Positions 1-9,507 of a stretch of DNA of 64,000 nt are shown piece by piece. A model generated the notes under the pieces. It was not told where the DNA came from. It saw only the letters and a list, made by a program, of their open reading frames with translations, and ran no database searches. The stretch covers positions 42,842 to 106,841 of the forward strand of contig NZ_JACJQO010000021.1 in the NCBI RefSeq assembly GCF_014696715.1, written 5' to 3'. The position numbers and the translations under genes are program-made. Within the stretch, counting starts at the first letter, position 1; every line of letters starts with the position of its first letter. Origin of the DNA: Pseudanabaena sp. FACHB-2040. Lineage in GTDB: Bacteria > Cyanobacteriota > Cyanobacteriia > Phormidesmidales > Phormidesmidaceae.

Positions 1-141
1 ATTCATAGTTCGTTACGCTATCATCGGGAAATACTGTTTGAAAGACTACGGCCTGGAGGCGCATACAGTTTTAGGGTAAAGCCCTGCCTGAATCAATTCC
101 GTTGCAGGGTCTAAGGTAGTAGATATAGGTTTCTGAGTGCT

Positions 142-498
142 ATGGTGTTTAACCCTGAAGATGCTGATTTCATTGGCATGTCTACGGATAGCGACCAGAC
201 GAATCAGCTCCTGAAGTACCTTCAGCATCAGCCCCCTGAGGTGCTGACTCGTGTAGCTCAATCCGTCAGCGGTGAAATCAAGCAAATTATCTCTCAGAAC
301 GTTCAGGGTTTAATTGGCGTACTTCCCGCTGATGGCTTTAGCGTTCAAGTCACCACCGACCGGGAAAACCTGGCTGGGCTGTTGGCTTCTGCCATGATGA
401 CGGGCTATTTTCTGCGCCAAATGGAGCAGCGGATGGAGCTAGAGCACCGGGTGTCGGGCTCCTTGTTTAGCAGCGATTCAGACTCAGACAGTCTTTAA
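142..498 (+). CDS. DUF760 family protein
   Basis: A 118-residue soluble protein. Its core 'LLKYLQHQPPEVLTRVA' followed by 'EIKQIISQNVQGL' and a second helical block ending in 'MTGYFLRQMEQRMELE' matches the DUF760 family of cyanobacteria and plastids as I remember it; the function is unknown. The C-terminus is a short Ser/Asp tail. The ATG at 178 (MSTDSDQ) is an equally good start, because neither ATG has a strong ribosome binding site and the first 12 residues are not part of the conserved domain. A hairpin with a T-rich flank follows about 75 bases after the stop codon. Confidence 0.8.
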   Translation: MVFNPEDADFIGMSTDSDQTNQLLKYLQHQPPEVLTRVAQSVSGEIKQIISQNVQGLIGVLPADGFSVQVTTDRENLAGLLASAMMTGYFLRQMEQRMELEHRVSGSLFSSDSDSDSL

Positions 499-573
499 GC
501 GAGCTTTTCTATCACCATTGAAACTGCAGCCAAAAATAGGCTCAGTAAAGTCTGGCGAACAGGTTTGTCATTC

Positions 574-624
574 AGGGGTGAAGTTGGGGGTTTGATGCCC
601 AGCTTCACCCCTATTTATTTTGTG
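574..624 (+). terminator. Rho-independent-type terminator after the DUF760 gene
   Basis: A 15-bp stem (574-588 with 598-612, one G-U pair, 9-base loop) is followed by ATTTATTTTG. The T-rich side lies on the + strand, so it mainly ends the DUF760 transcript. It also sits just beyond the stop codon of the convergent protease gene. Confidence 0.75.
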
Positions 625-631
625 CAGGGTC

Positions 632-1858
632 CTAGGGATTGTTTGGCAGGGCAGTTGGCCTTACCTCTAGGGTTTCAGTTCTGCCTTCTCGTAAAACGAC
701 AACTTCTAAAGGCTCACCAATCTGGCTTCTCTCGACCTGAGCCTGAACCTCAACGGGAGACTGCACAGGCTTACCCTTGATGCTCTGGATGATGTCGCCG
801 CGCTGCATACCGGCGACTGCTGCTGGACTTTCCTCCATCACCCGTACGATGAGCACACCCGTATCCTGGGTGACCTTGATGCCCAGTTCTTCACTGAGGC
901 TGTTTCGCATGTTGGGGGTAAGGCTGACCATCTGAATGCCTAGGAAAGGATGCTGCACTTCCCCTGTGGTAAATAGCTGATCGGCAATCCGCTTGGCGGT
1001 TTCAATCGGGATAGCAAAGCCTAGCCCTTGAGCGTTGGCCCGAATGGCGGTGTTCATGCCGATCACCTCACCGCGATCGTTGAGCAGGGGTCCGCCTGAG
1101 TTGCCGGGATTGATAGCGGCATCGGTTTGAATAAACTGCACTCGCTTATCAGGAATGCCAACCTGGTTGCTAGAGCGGTCAATCGCGCTAATAATGCCTG
1201 CCGTGACAGTGTTATCTAGGCCCAATGGGTTACCAATGGCAATGGCCCACTGCCCAGGTGCAAGATCTTCAGTGGAGCCTAGTGTCACGGAGGGCAGATC
1301 GCTAGACTCGATTTGAATGACGGCAACATCAGTGACCGGATCGACCCCGGCCACCTTGCCCTCAAATGTGCGCCCATCTTTGAGCGTAACTGTGACCGTG
1401 CTGGCCCCTTCTACTACGTGGGCATTGGTCATAATCCGGCCGTCGGGGCTGAGAATAAAGCCTGACCCGGTTCCCTGCTCGACCCGATTGGGCAGAGACT
1501 CATCGGGCATCTCTTCGCCAAAGAAGCGGCGGAAGAAAGGATTTTGAAAGGCATCGGGCATCGCTTGAGAAACCGAGCGCTCGGCGTCGATCCGAACGAC
1601 GGCAGGGCCAACCCGCTCAACCGCACTCGCAATAAAGTTGTGGTTGTTTTGACCCATGGCCCAGGGAGCCGGAACAGCTTGAGCTGTCTGGTCAATGATG
1701 TTTCGCAGGGAGGTGTTGACCGTCTGGGGGGCCTCCTCGCTGCTGTCTTCAGGGGATGAAGTAGTCCCAGAATGGTAGTAATGCCCTGCCCAACCTGCTC
1801 CGCATCCGACTGCCAGTGCAGCAGCCACCAGAAGGCCTTGTTTGGGAAACGCTCCCAT
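632..1858 (-). CDS. HtrA/Deg family serine protease (HhoA/HhoB type)
   Basis: An ATP-independent trypsin-like protease that degrades or refolds damaged proteins in the periplasm or lumen. The 408-residue protein starts with a hydrophobic signal or anchor (about residues 8-27), then a Ser/Glu-rich linker, the protease domain (about 85-285) and a single C-terminal PDZ domain (about 300-400). The catalytic triad is visible: H147 in TNAHVV, D177 in TDVAV and S254 in NPGNSGGP. Cyanobacteria usually carry three paralogues (HtrA, HhoA, HhoB), and I cannot tell which this is. It is monocistronic, convergent with the DUF760 gene and divergent from the LysM gene. Confidence 0.95.
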   Translation of the reverse strand: MGAFPKQGLLVAAALAVGCGAGWAGHYYHSGTTSSPEDSSEEAPQTVNTSLRNIIDQTAQAVPAPWAMGQNNHNFIASAVERVGPAVVRIDAERSVSQAMPDAFQNPFFRRFFGEEMPDESLPNRVEQGTGSGFILSPDGRIMTNAHVVEGASTVTVTLKDGRTFEGKVAGVDPVTDVAVIQIESSDLPSVTLGSTEDLAPGQWAIAIGNPLGLDNTVTAGIISAIDRSSNQVGIPDKRVQFIQTDAAINPGNSGGPLLNDRGEVIGMNTAIRANAQGLGFAIPIETAKRIADQLFTTGEVQHPFLGIQMVSLTPNMRNSLSEELGIKVTQDTGVLIVRVMEESPAAVAGMQRGDIIQSIKGKPVQSPVEVQAQVERSQIGEPLEVVVLREGRTETLEVRPTALPNNP

Positions 1859-2059
1859 CGTATGTCCTCTCAGTTAGACAGCAACCGCTTCGACAGACAG
1901 GGTCTGCTGCCTCTACTTTAGCGAATCTTCTGGGAAAGTTAGTACCTCATAACGTCCCTTCACGCGGTTCGTTGAAGATCAAGCAGAATGGAAGCAGTAG
2001 TTTCTATCCTCAGTGCCTTGGCAAGTGAGCGATAGCGGTTTTGGATGGGTCCGGTTCCT

Positions 2060-2998
2060 ATGGCAATTAAATCTTTATGGATGGCGGCTTTCCTGGGAGT
2101 GGCGGTTTGCCAACTGGCTCCCGGATTGGCTTTGGCTAATGAGTTGCAGGACGCTGGTCAAGCTAATGAAATTGTGGCTCAGGCTGGGGCAAGTGGGCGA
2201 GATCGCACCGCTATTTGCCCGTCCTCAGCGCTGGCTCGATTTACCCGTCACCGCATTCAGCCAGGAGAAACTCTAGAAGCTATTGCCGAGCAGTACAACC
2301 TGGTAGCGCCCACGTTGCTGCGCCTCAACCCCAGCTTGCAAAACGGTCTGCCCCAGGGGCAGGAGATTTTGGTGCCGCCCTTTAACGGCATTGTGGTAAC
2401 GGTGCCTCGGGGCCAAACTTGGGAGCAGGTGGCCAACCAGTACCAAAGCCGCGCTGATGTGCTGTTTGAATCTAATGGCTGTCAGGCGGCGGTGCCAGAG
2501 CGGATCTTTGTACCGGGCTTGACTTGGTTGACACGGGGATCTGCGATCGCAGCTGCAGAGGGCACCCCTAGTCCAACCAGCAGTCCAGTGCGGGGCTATC
2601 CCCTGCCGCAGGAAGCGCGAATTTTAGTGGCCTATGGCTGGCAGCCAGATCCGGTTGAGGCAAGGCTCGTTTTTAATACAGGGGTAACCCTGGCCGCTAT
2701 TCCCGGAACTGCCGTGATGGCAGCTGGAGATGGCACTGTAGCCTTTGCTGGGCAGGATCAGGTCTACGGCAATTTGGTGGTGATTAACCATCAGCAGGGG
2801 CTGCAGACCCGCTATGCCAACCTCGCCTCGGTAGCCGTATCCGTAGGGCAGACAGTGCGGCAGGGCACTTCCCTAGGCACGATTGCAGAAGACACACCAG
2901 AGGCTTCCTTCTTATTCTTTGAGGTACGGCGCAACTCGGATCTGGGTTGGGTGGCTCAAGACCCCCAGGACTATATTCCGGCCTTGGTGATTCGTTAG
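2060..2998 (+). CDS. Exported LysM + degenerate M23 (LytM-like) protein
   Basis: A secreted cell-wall protein. A signal peptide ends near 'GLALANE'. A LysM module follows (HRIQPGETLEAIAEQYN...ILVPP), then a second LysM-like stretch, and a C-terminal M23/LytM fold (about residues 185-312). The M23 zinc ligands are all replaced: the HxxxD pair is N206/T210, the YAHL His is N254, and the HxH motif is F284/F286. The protein is therefore unlikely to be a peptidase and resembles the inactive LytM factors (EnvC/NlpD type) that activate amidases; that role is inference. An in-frame ATG at 2045 would add five residues, but the one at 2060 gives a better signal peptide. Confidence 0.85.
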   Translation: MAIKSLWMAAFLGVAVCQLAPGLALANELQDAGQANEIVAQAGASGRDRTAICPSSALARFTRHRIQPGETLEAIAEQYNLVAPTLLRLNPSLQNGLPQGQEILVPPFNGIVVTVPRGQTWEQVANQYQSRADVLFESNGCQAAVPERIFVPGLTWLTRGSAIAAAEGTPSPTSSPVRGYPLPQEARILVAYGWQPDPVEARLVFNTGVTLAAIPGTAVMAAGDGTVAFAGQDQVYGNLVVINHQQGLQTRYANLASVAVSVGQTVRQGTSLGTIAEDTPEASFLFFEVRRNSDLGWVAQDPQDYIPALVIR

Positions 2999-3082
2999 CA
3001 CCCCGAGGTTCTTTTTCCCTCATCCTTGAGTGGGTATCACTCCCGACTCTAGAGACACTGGCGGCTGATTTCAAGAGCACCT

Positions 3083-3134
3083 ACAATACCGATAACGATC
3101 TTCCGATCTCCCGCGTTTATTAGGAGATTTCCCC
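3083..3134 (+). promoter_or_regulatory. Possible -10 box and ribosome binding site before the membrane ORFan
   Basis: TACAAT at 3083-3088 resembles a sigma-70 -10 element. AGGAG (3122-3126) sits 8 bases before the ATG at 3135. No convincing -35 box is visible. Confidence 0.4.
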
Positions 3135-4055
3135 ATGAGCCGCCCTGCTTATAAACCCGGGGACAATCTGAGCTTGTTTACGGCTGCAGACGACCCGGCC
3201 CTAGTCTCTACTCAGTTTTGGGTGCAGCTGCTGCGCTATCGCCCCATTCTTTTGCTGGGTAGTCTTTGGTTGGGGCTGATCTGCGTGGCGGCTGTGGCCT
3301 ACAGTCGGCTGATGTTTGCGGGAGTGCCGCCTTCAGCCTTAGACTCGGCTCCTCCGGCAGCTACTCAGAGCCGCTCCTCAGATCGCCAATCTCGCTCTGG
3401 GCTGTCTTCAGTGGCTCCGGTTACGCCTCGTGCGACGGAGCAAGTAGAGACGGCTGGGGCAGACGGAACGGCCGAAATGGATGGAACGGCTGGGGCAGAA
3501 GCCGTAGCCGCAGTGCCGAGCGAAGTTACAAACGGAGGGTTTCCTGCCTGGTCTTTGGGGGCCGTGGTGGGCCTATGTGCGCTGGGCTGTTTTCTCATGC
3601 AGCGGCGGTTCACAGCTCCGGCTCGACCCCGCAAGAAGCGAGCCAATGAGCCTACTCAAACGCTGCCTAGGGGCCTTAAAACGGCTGCCGTTAAGCGACC
3701 CAGCAAGCTATCTCGCGCCAGAGTTCAAGCTGCGAAAAAACCTGCTGAACCCAAACGGCTAGCGCCTTTTTCTCCAGGACGTGACCAGATTGTGGTGCCC
3801 AATCGCTCGCCGTTGCCCCCATCTCTAGAGCTAACTGCTAACCGATCTGCAGGGCCAAAATTGGCTCCCATTTCCGCTCAGGTGATGGGCCAATCCTCCC
3901 CTGCACCCGCCTTGGCGCAGGAGCAGAGTGCGCCCGCCTCGCCTGAGGTTACCGTTGTTTCTCCCCAAGAATCGGTGGCGCTAGACTGGCCTGAAGGCAG
4001 CCTGGCCCACTCCCTGGATATTCGCCAGCGCCGCTCCCTCTCTTCTTTCATGTAA
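3135..4055 (+). CDS. Hypothetical membrane protein with a low-complexity linker
   Basis: I do not recognise this 306-residue protein. It has one hydrophobic segment at about residues 35-57 and a second at about 135-152. Between them is an Ala/Gly/Thr-rich loop with the near-duplicate units 'GADGTAE' and 'MDGTAGAE', visible as a short DNA repeat near 3450-3500. The rest is a basic, Pro/Lys-rich, probably disordered C-terminal half. The topology suggests a hairpin-anchored protein with a long cytoplasmic tail. A good AGGAG precedes the ATG. It ends 6 bases before the deacetylase start, so the two may be cotranscribed. Confidence 0.7.
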   Translation: MSRPAYKPGDNLSLFTAADDPALVSTQFWVQLLRYRPILLLGSLWLGLICVAAVAYSRLMFAGVPPSALDSAPPAATQSRSSDRQSRSGLSSVAPVTPRATEQVETAGADGTAEMDGTAGAEAVAAVPSEVTNGGFPAWSLGAVVGLCALGCFLMQRRFTAPARPRKKRANEPTQTLPRGLKTAAVKRPSKLSRARVQAAKKPAEPKRLAPFSPGRDQIVVPNRSPLPPSLELTANRSAGPKLAPISAQVMGQSSPAPALAQEQSAPASPEVTVVSPQESVALDWPEGSLAHSLDIRQRRSLSSFM

Positions 4056-4061
4056 AGCCCC

Positions 4062-4982
4062 TTGAGCTCGCTGCCCATTGTTTACCATCCCGCCTACGTT
4101 GCGCCGCTGCCCCCGGGACACCGTTTTCCCATGGCTAAATTTAGCGGCCTGTATGAGCGGCTGTTGTGCGATCGCATTACCACCACCGACCATGTCTACC
4201 AGCCCGGCCCGCCGCCCCAAGGGTGGATTGAGCTGGTGCACCGGGCCGAATACGTCAATGCCTACTGCCAAGGTACCCTCGACCCCAAAGCGCAGCGCCG
4301 CATTGGCCTACCCTGGAGCCCGCAGCTGGTACAGCGAACCTGCACTGCCGTAGGCGGCACAATTTTGACTGCCAAGCTGGCGTTGAAACGGGGGCTAGCC
4401 TGCAACACAGCGGGAGGTACCCATCACGCCTTTCCCCACTATGGGTCGGGGTTTTGCATTTTTAACGACTTAGCAGTCGCCGCGCGTCTCCTGCAACAGC
4501 AGGGGCTGGTTCAAAAAGTTCTCATCGTCGATCTTGATGTGCATCAGGGAGATGGCACTGCCTGGATCTTTCAGAATGACCCCAGCGTTTTTACCTTTTC
4601 CATGCATTGTGAGGTGAACTTTCCTGGAACCAAGCAGGAGAGCGATCTAGATGTGCCCCTGCCCGAAGGGATGCAGGATGATGCCTATCTACGATGTCTG
4701 AATGATTACCTGCCGGGTCTGCTGGAGCAGGTGCAGCCCGATCTGGTGCTCTACGATGCAGGCGTCGATACCCATCAGCAAGACCGACTCGGCAAGCTAG
4801 CAATGACTGATGAGGGCCTCTACCAGCGAGAGCTGCAGGTGCTGAGTACCTGCGTAGCGGCAGGGTATCCGGTAGCCTGTGTCATCGGCGGCGGCTATGC
4901 CGATAATTTAGAGGCATTAATCTACCGTCATTCGCTGCTACATCGGGCGGCAGCAGCCGTTTACGCCCAGTACCGGCTGTAG
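4062..4982 (+). CDS. Histone deacetylase family protein (acetoin-utilisation/HDAC-like amidohydrolase)
   Basis: A zinc-dependent deacetylase of the arginase/HDAC fold, about 306 residues. Signature motifs are intact: GGTHHAFPHYGSGFC (the His pair that binds the catalytic water), DLDVHQGDGT (zinc Asp and His), 'YDAGVDTH' with the third zinc ligand, and VIGGGY near the end. Bacterial members act on small acetylated amines, acetyl-lysine proteins or unknown substrates, so the substrate here is open. The start must be TTG at 4062, because the first ATG (4131) would remove the conserved 'VYHPAYVAPLPPGHRFPM' strand. It directly abuts the trhO reading frame. Confidence 0.85.
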   Translation: MSSLPIVYHPAYVAPLPPGHRFPMAKFSGLYERLLCDRITTTDHVYQPGPPPQGWIELVHRAEYVNAYCQGTLDPKAQRRIGLPWSPQLVQRTCTAVGGTILTAKLALKRGLACNTAGGTHHAFPHYGSGFCIFNDLAVAARLLQQQGLVQKVLIVDLDVHQGDGTAWIFQNDPSVFTFSMHCEVNFPGTKQESDLDVPLPEGMQDDAYLRCLNDYLPGLLEQVQPDLVLYDAGVDTHQQDRLGKLAMTDEGLYQRELQVLSTCVAAGYPVACVIGGGYADNLEALIYRHSLLHRAAAAVYAQYRL

Positions 4983-5036
4983 GTGGGTTGGTATACTGGA
5001 AGGCTGAATCGACTGAGGGCAGATTGCTGCAGATCT

Positions 5037-5921
5037 ATGGTGCTGACTGTTGCAACCTTCTACAAATTTACCAAACTGCCGGATTATCAGGAGATGCGGC
5101 AGCCGCTGCTGCAAGTTTGCGAGGCTGCTGGGGTAAAAGGAACGATCTTGCTGGCGCAGGAGGGTATTAACGGTACGCTAGCAGGTCTGCGGAGCGGCAT
5201 CGAGCGGGTACTGGCTGAGCTGCGAGCCGATCAGCGGCTAGCCGATCTGGAGATGAAGCTGTCTTTTGCCGATCAGCCACCCTTTGAGCGCCTGAAGGTA
5301 AAGCTCAAGCAGGAGATTGTCACCTTGGGCGTGGCGGCTGATCCTACAGAGCAGGTGGGCACCTATGTGTCACCCCAAGACTGGAACCAGATAATCTGCG
5401 ATCCAGAGGTGTTGGTGCTCGATACGCGCAACGACTATGAAGTGCAGATTGGCACTTTTCAGGGGGCCGTCAATCCTCAAACGGAGGCCTTTCGTCAGTT
5501 CCCAGACTATGTGCAGTCTCACCTGAGTCCTTACCGGCACAAAAAGGTGGCCATGTTTTGCACAGGCGGCATTCGCTGTGAAAAGGCGACTGCTTACCTG
5601 CTCAACCAGGGGTTTGAACAGGTCTATCACCTCCAGGGCGGCATTCTGAAATACTTAGAAGCCGTGCCGGTGGCCGAGAGCCTCTGGCAGGGGGAGTGTT
5701 TTGTCTTTGATGAGCGGGTGGCGGTGAGGCACGGGCTAGAGCCGGGTAGCTACGATTTGTGTCTGGCCTGCGGCCATCCCATCCACCAGGATGACAAAGC
5801 TTCGCCGCACTACCGAGTAGGGATTGCCTGCCCCTACTGCTACGCCACGCTCACCCCTGAGAAACAGGCTCGTCAGGAGGAACGGCAGCGGCAGCGGCGG
5901 CAGCAGCAGGGCAGGCTTTAG
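5037..5921 (+). CDS. trhO: tRNA uridine(34) hydroxylase / rhodanese-fold TrhO (YceA)
   Basis: Known members hydroxylate U34 of tRNA as the first step to 5-(carboxy)methoxyuridine. The order is an N-terminal ferredoxin-like domain with '[12 protein letters not shown]', a rhodanese domain with the active-site loop [10 protein letters not shown] (Cys at about residue 180), and a C-terminal cysteine cluster (CLACGH...CPYC) that probably binds a metal. The reading frame stays open back to a GTG at 4983, but [11 protein letters not shown] at 5037 is the family-like start. It follows the deacetylase gene by 54 bases on the same strand. Confidence 0.93.
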   Translation: MVLTVATFYKFTKLPDYQEMRQPLLQVCEAAGVKGTILLAQEGINGTLAGLRSGIERVLAELRADQRLADLEMKLSFADQPPFERLKVKLKQEIVTLGVAADPTEQVGTYVSPQDWNQIICDPEVLVLDTRNDYEVQIGTFQGAVNPQTEAFRQFPDYVQSHLSPYRHKKVAMFCTGGIRCEKATAYLLNQGFEQVYHLQGGILKYLEAVPVAESLWQGECFVFDERVAVRHGLEPGSYDLCLACGHPIHQDDKASPHYRVGIACPYCYATLTPEKQARQEERQRQRRQQQGRL

Positions 5922-5973
5922 CAGAAAGGGCCGTAGGCAGAAAGGACTTTAGCAGTAGAGCTGGATTCAGAGC

Positions 5974-6363
5974 ATGGAAATGAATTTGCCGGAGGTGGTA
6001 GCCGAGGTGCGGGCTGCCTTTGATCGCTATGAGGCGGCGTTGATTAATAACGAGGTGGCGGTGCTCGATGAGCTGTTTTGGCAGAGCCCCCATACAGTGC
6101 GCTACGGAGCCACAGAGAATTTGTATGGCTATGATGCGATCGCAACCTTCCGCGCCAGCCGCCCTGCTCTAGACCTGCAGCGGAGCCTGACTAAAACCGT
6201 CATTACCACCTACGGCCAAGACTTTGCTACCGCAAACACTGAGTTTAGAAAAACAGCCTCCGACAAACTCGGTCGCCAAACCCAGACCTGGCTACGCACC
6301 CCCGAGGGTTGGCGTGTCGTCAGTGCTCACGTCTCGTTTTTGCCGGAGTCTGCCCAAGGCTAA
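5974..6363 (+). CDS. HpxZ/AtzH-like (DUF3225) SnoaL-fold protein
   Basis: A 129-residue single-domain protein with the NTF2/SnoaL fold expected of the family called oxalurate catabolism protein HpxZ or AtzH-like. Recognisable features are '[25 protein letters not shown]', '[13 protein letters not shown]' and the closing '[11 protein letters not shown]'. In other bacteria relatives sit beside amidases of ureide or triazine breakdown. No such amidase lies next to it here; the nearest amidohydrolase-type gene is a nitrilase 30 kb away. The substrate and role in this organism are unknown. The start ATG sits 52 bases after trhO, so readthrough is possible. Confidence 0.8.
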   Translation: MEMNLPEVVAEVRAAFDRYEAALINNEVAVLDELFWQSPHTVRYGATENLYGYDAIATFRASRPALDLQRSLTKTVITTYGQDFATANTEFRKTASDKLGRQTQTWLRTPEGWRVVSAHVSFLPESAQG

Positions 6364-6613
6364 TCTTCTTTCCAAGGCCAGATCTAGCCTCTGTCGAGGG
6401 GGGCATGCGGCTGTTGAAACAGTTCGATATAAAGATTTAGCAACGGTGACAGGTTCTCTGCGCTGATCGGCTCTAAATCCCGAAAGATGTGCCATACTTA
6501 ACCACGATACTAACGAGTACGAGTGTCACTTTTTATAGGCATTTCGCGGTTAGGTCGAGAGTTCCTTAGAAGCGTCTTCAGCGTTCGGAAAGGGATGCTA
6601 CCTTGAGGAGTGA

Positions 6614-7273
6614 ATGAAGGATTCGACAGCTTTTGTAGCTGGGTGTGCTGCGGCTGGAGCAATGGTTCTGTTGATGCTCCTGACTCGTTCTGGCGCGGGT
6701 AGAGTTTCCAATTCAGTGCCGTCTCCTTCATCTAGTCCGATGGAAGTTCAGGCTGTGCCTGTACCGCCACCCCCAACGCTACCCGTAGAAACTAGGGCAG
6801 AGACAGAGTTAAAAGAAGAGCTCAATCGTCAAAAAGAGTTGACGGCGGAGCTCAAGTCTCAGCTCGAACGTCAGCAGACCCTGACAGAAGACCTGAGGGT
6901 GCAGCTCAGCAGGCAGCAAGACGACACCGATGCCATTCTGGATCAGCTGAGTGACTACCGGCACTCCATGGAAACGATGGCGGCCCAGCAGACCCGCCTA
7001 GCTGAGTCTATTCCCCAGTCCGGCGACACTCAGACGGTTTTGCTGTGGGGCATTGCGGGGCTGTTTCTGTTTCTGATAGTCGGCGGCGGCGCAGTGCTAA
7101 CCGTTTTTGCCGTATGGCTGCTGCAATCACAGCAACGCCAGTCTCGGCGCACTGCAGTCGTGTATCCCATGCACGTGCCCAACCATTACCCCAGCTATGA
7201 GTACCAGGCGTTGCCAGCCCCTTCTCGACCCCAGCGGGTGGTGCAGTACGACGTTCAAGACTTTGCCGACTAA
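6614..7273 (+). CDS. Hypothetical membrane protein: TM, coiled coil, TM
   Basis: I do not recognise this 219-residue protein. A hydrophobic N-terminal segment (about residues 7-24) is followed by a Pro-rich spacer. Next comes a charged Gln/Glu/Leu coiled coil (about 58-130; repeating 'KEELNRQKELTAELKSQLERQQTLTE'-type heptads), a strong second transmembrane helix (about 142-168, LLWGIAGLFLFLIVGGG) and a Tyr/Pro/Gln-rich tail. A GAGGAG-like site precedes the ATG. It lies upstream of uvrB but 150 bases apart, with no obvious functional link. A membrane scaffold role is only a guess. Confidence 0.65.
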   Translation: MKDSTAFVAGCAAAGAMVLLMLLTRSGAGRVSNSVPSPSSSPMEVQAVPVPPPPTLPVETRAETELKEELNRQKELTAELKSQLERQQTLTEDLRVQLSRQQDDTDAILDQLSDYRHSMETMAAQQTRLAESIPQSGDTQTVLLWGIAGLFLFLIVGGGAVLTVFAVWLLQSQQRQSRRTAVVYPMHVPNHYPSYEYQALPAPSRPQRVVQYDVQDFAD

Positions 7274-7426
7274 TCAGGCCAGCTAAACATCAGGTTGACT
7301 GGAAAATTCTGATAGGGCACTTGCCCCTCAGGTTGGGCCATTGCGGTATCCTGCCTGCCCCACTGCCGCTAGAAATCCGTCATCATAAGTAGAATGACCC
7401 AGTCCTGCTCGGGTGACGGCATACTC

Positions 7427-9430
7427 ATGAGCGACTTCAATATTCAGGCCCCGTTTGAACCCAAGGGCGACCAGCCTAAGGCGATTCAGCAACTGATTAA
7501 CCATCTCCAGGGCAACCACCGCTACCAAACCCTGCTCGGGGCGACGGGAACCGGCAAGACCCATACCATGGCCCGTGTCATCGACAAAATTGGCAAACCT
7601 GCGCTCGTGCTAGCTCACAACAAAACGCTGGCAGCGCAGCTGTGCAACGAACTGCGAGAGTTTTTCCCTGACAACGCCGTTGAGTACTTCATCAGCTATT
7701 ACGACTACTACCAGCCGGAAGCCTATATCCCGGTTACCGATACTTACATTGCTAAAACAGCTTCGATCAACGATGAGATCGATATGCTGCGCCACTCTGC
7801 TACTCGCTCTCTGTTTGAGCGACGAGATGTGATTGTGGTGGCCTCTATTAGCTGCATATACGGCTTGGGCATTCCCTCTGAGTATCTCAAGGCCTCGATT
7901 CCCCTAAAGGTGGGGATGGAGGTGAACCAGCGGCAGGTGCTGCGGGATCTGGCGACCGTTCAGTATGAGCGCAACGACTTAGACCTGAGCCGGGGTCGAT
8001 TTCGAGTGAAGGGAGATGTGCTGGAGATTGGTCCGGCCTATGAGGACCGGATAATTCGGGTTGAGTTCTTTGGCGATGAGATCGACGCCATTCGCTACAT
8101 TGACCCGATTACAGGGGCAACCCTGCAGAGTATGGATGCTCTCAACATCTATCCGGCCCGTCACTTTGTTACCCCTAGTGAGCAGCTAGAGCAAGCCTGT
8201 CAGGCTATTCACGACGAGCTAAAAGAGCGCCTGGAGCAGCTAGAGCAGGCCGGTAAACTGCTGGAGGCCCAGCGCCTGGAGCAGCGCACTCGCTACGACC
8301 TGGAAATGCTGCGGGAAGTGGGCTACTGCAACGGGGTGGAAAACTATGCCCGCCACCTAGCCGGCCGGCACCCCGGATCGCCTCCTGAGTGCTTGCTAGA
8401 CTATTTTCCCAAAGACTGGCTGCTGGTGATTGACGAGTCCCATGTCACCCTGCCCCAAATTCATGCCATGTACAACGGCGATCGCTCCCGCAAAACGGTG
8501 CTGATCGACCACGGCTTTCGGTTGCCCAGCGCAGCAGACAACCGGCCTTTAAAGGCTGAGGAATTTTGGCAGAAGGTGAACCAGTGCGTCTTTGTCTCGG
8601 CCACACCTGGCAACTGGGAAATAGAAATTTCTGAAGGGCGGGTAGTGGAGCAGATCATTCGGCCTACAGGCGTACTTGATCCAGAAATTTTTGTGCGGCC
8701 TACGGAAGGGCAGATCGACGACCTGCTGGCGGAAATCAAGGATCGCATTCTGCGGCAGGAGCGGGTGCTGGTGACGACGCTGACCAAGCGCATGGCCGAA
8801 GACCTGACTGAGTACTTAGATGAGCATGGGGTGAGGGTGCGCTACCTGCACTCAGAGATTCACTCCATCGAACGGATTGAAATTATTCAGGATCTGCGAG
8901 ACGGCCACTTTGATGTACTGGTGGGGGTGAACCTGCTGCGGGAGGGCTTGGATCTGCCAGAGGTGTCGCTGGTCGCCATTCTCGATGCGGATAAGGAAGG
9001 CTTTCTGCGGGCTGAGCGATCTCTGATTCAGACGATTGGGCGGGCCGCTCGACATGTGCAGGGGCAGGCGATTCTCTATGCCGACAACCTGACTGACAGC
9101 ATGGCGCGGGCCATTGATGAAACTGAGCGCCGTCGTCAAATTCAGCAGCGCTACAACGAGGAGCATGGCATCACGCCGCACTCGATTATTCGACGCACGG
9201 GCAACTCTATTCTTTCGTTCTTGGAGGTGTCGCGGCGGCTGAATGCCCAGGAACTAGACCAGGTTTACGAGCACCGCGAAGATTTGCCTCTAGATGATAT
9301 TCCTGAACTAATCGGCCAGCTAGAAAAGCAGATGAAGGAGGCCGCCAAGAACATGGAGTTTGAAGAGGCCGCCAAATATCGCGATCGCATCAAGACCCTA
9401 CGAGACAAGTTGCTGGGTAAGCGAGCCTGA
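7427..9430 (+). CDS. uvrB: UvrABC system protein B (excinuclease helicase subunit)
   Basis: The damage-verification subunit of nucleotide excision repair. It is handed damaged DNA by UvrA and recruits UvrC. Walker A is GATGTGKT. The beta-hairpin is [12 protein letters not shown], which clamps the DNA strand. The DEAD-like box is 'VIDESH', the helicase C-terminal motif VI is 'IGRAARH', and a UVR motif closes the protein ('[22 protein letters not shown]'), which contacts UvrC. At 667 residues it is full length. The frame opens at an ATG at 7394, but [10 protein letters not shown] at 7427 is the normal UvrB start. It is a single gene with no uvrA or uvrC nearby. Confidence 0.98.
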   Translation: MSDFNIQAPFEPKGDQPKAIQQLINHLQGNHRYQTLLGATGTGKTHTMARVIDKIGKPALVLAHNKTLAAQLCNELREFFPDNAVEYFISYYDYYQPEAYIPVTDTYIAKTASINDEIDMLRHSATRSLFERRDVIVVASISCIYGLGIPSEYLKASIPLKVGMEVNQRQVLRDLATVQYERNDLDLSRGRFRVKGDVLEIGPAYEDRIIRVEFFGDEIDAIRYIDPITGATLQSMDALNIYPARHFVTPSEQLEQACQAIHDELKERLEQLEQAGKLLEAQRLEQRTRYDLEMLREVGYCNGVENYARHLAGRHPGSPPECLLDYFPKDWLLVIDESHVTLPQIHAMYNGDRSRKTVLIDHGFRLPSAADNRPLKAEEFWQKVNQCVFVSATPGNWEIEISEGRVVEQIIRPTGVLDPEIFVRPTEGQIDDLLAEIKDRILRQERVLVTTLTKRMAEDLTEYLDEHGVRVRYLHSEIHSIERIEIIQDLRDGHFDVLVGVNLLREGLDLPEVSLVAILDADKEGFLRAERSLIQTIGRAARHVQGQAILYADNLTDSMARAIDETERRRQIQQRYNEEHGITPHSIIRRTGNSILSFLEVSRRLNAQELDQVYEHREDLPLDDIPELIGQLEKQMKEAAKNMEFEEAAKYRDRIKTLRDKLLGKRA

Positions 9431-9507
9431 AATGGGCGCTGCCCCGGTTAATTTTTGGCCCCAAAATAGGCATATTAGGGATACCTAGCCTATAACTGGG
9501 ACGAATC

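Noticed and set aside
9440..9475. TTTTTGGCCCCAAAA after uvrB as a terminator
   Set aside because: The arms are separated by only two bases, too short a loop, and no T-run follows.
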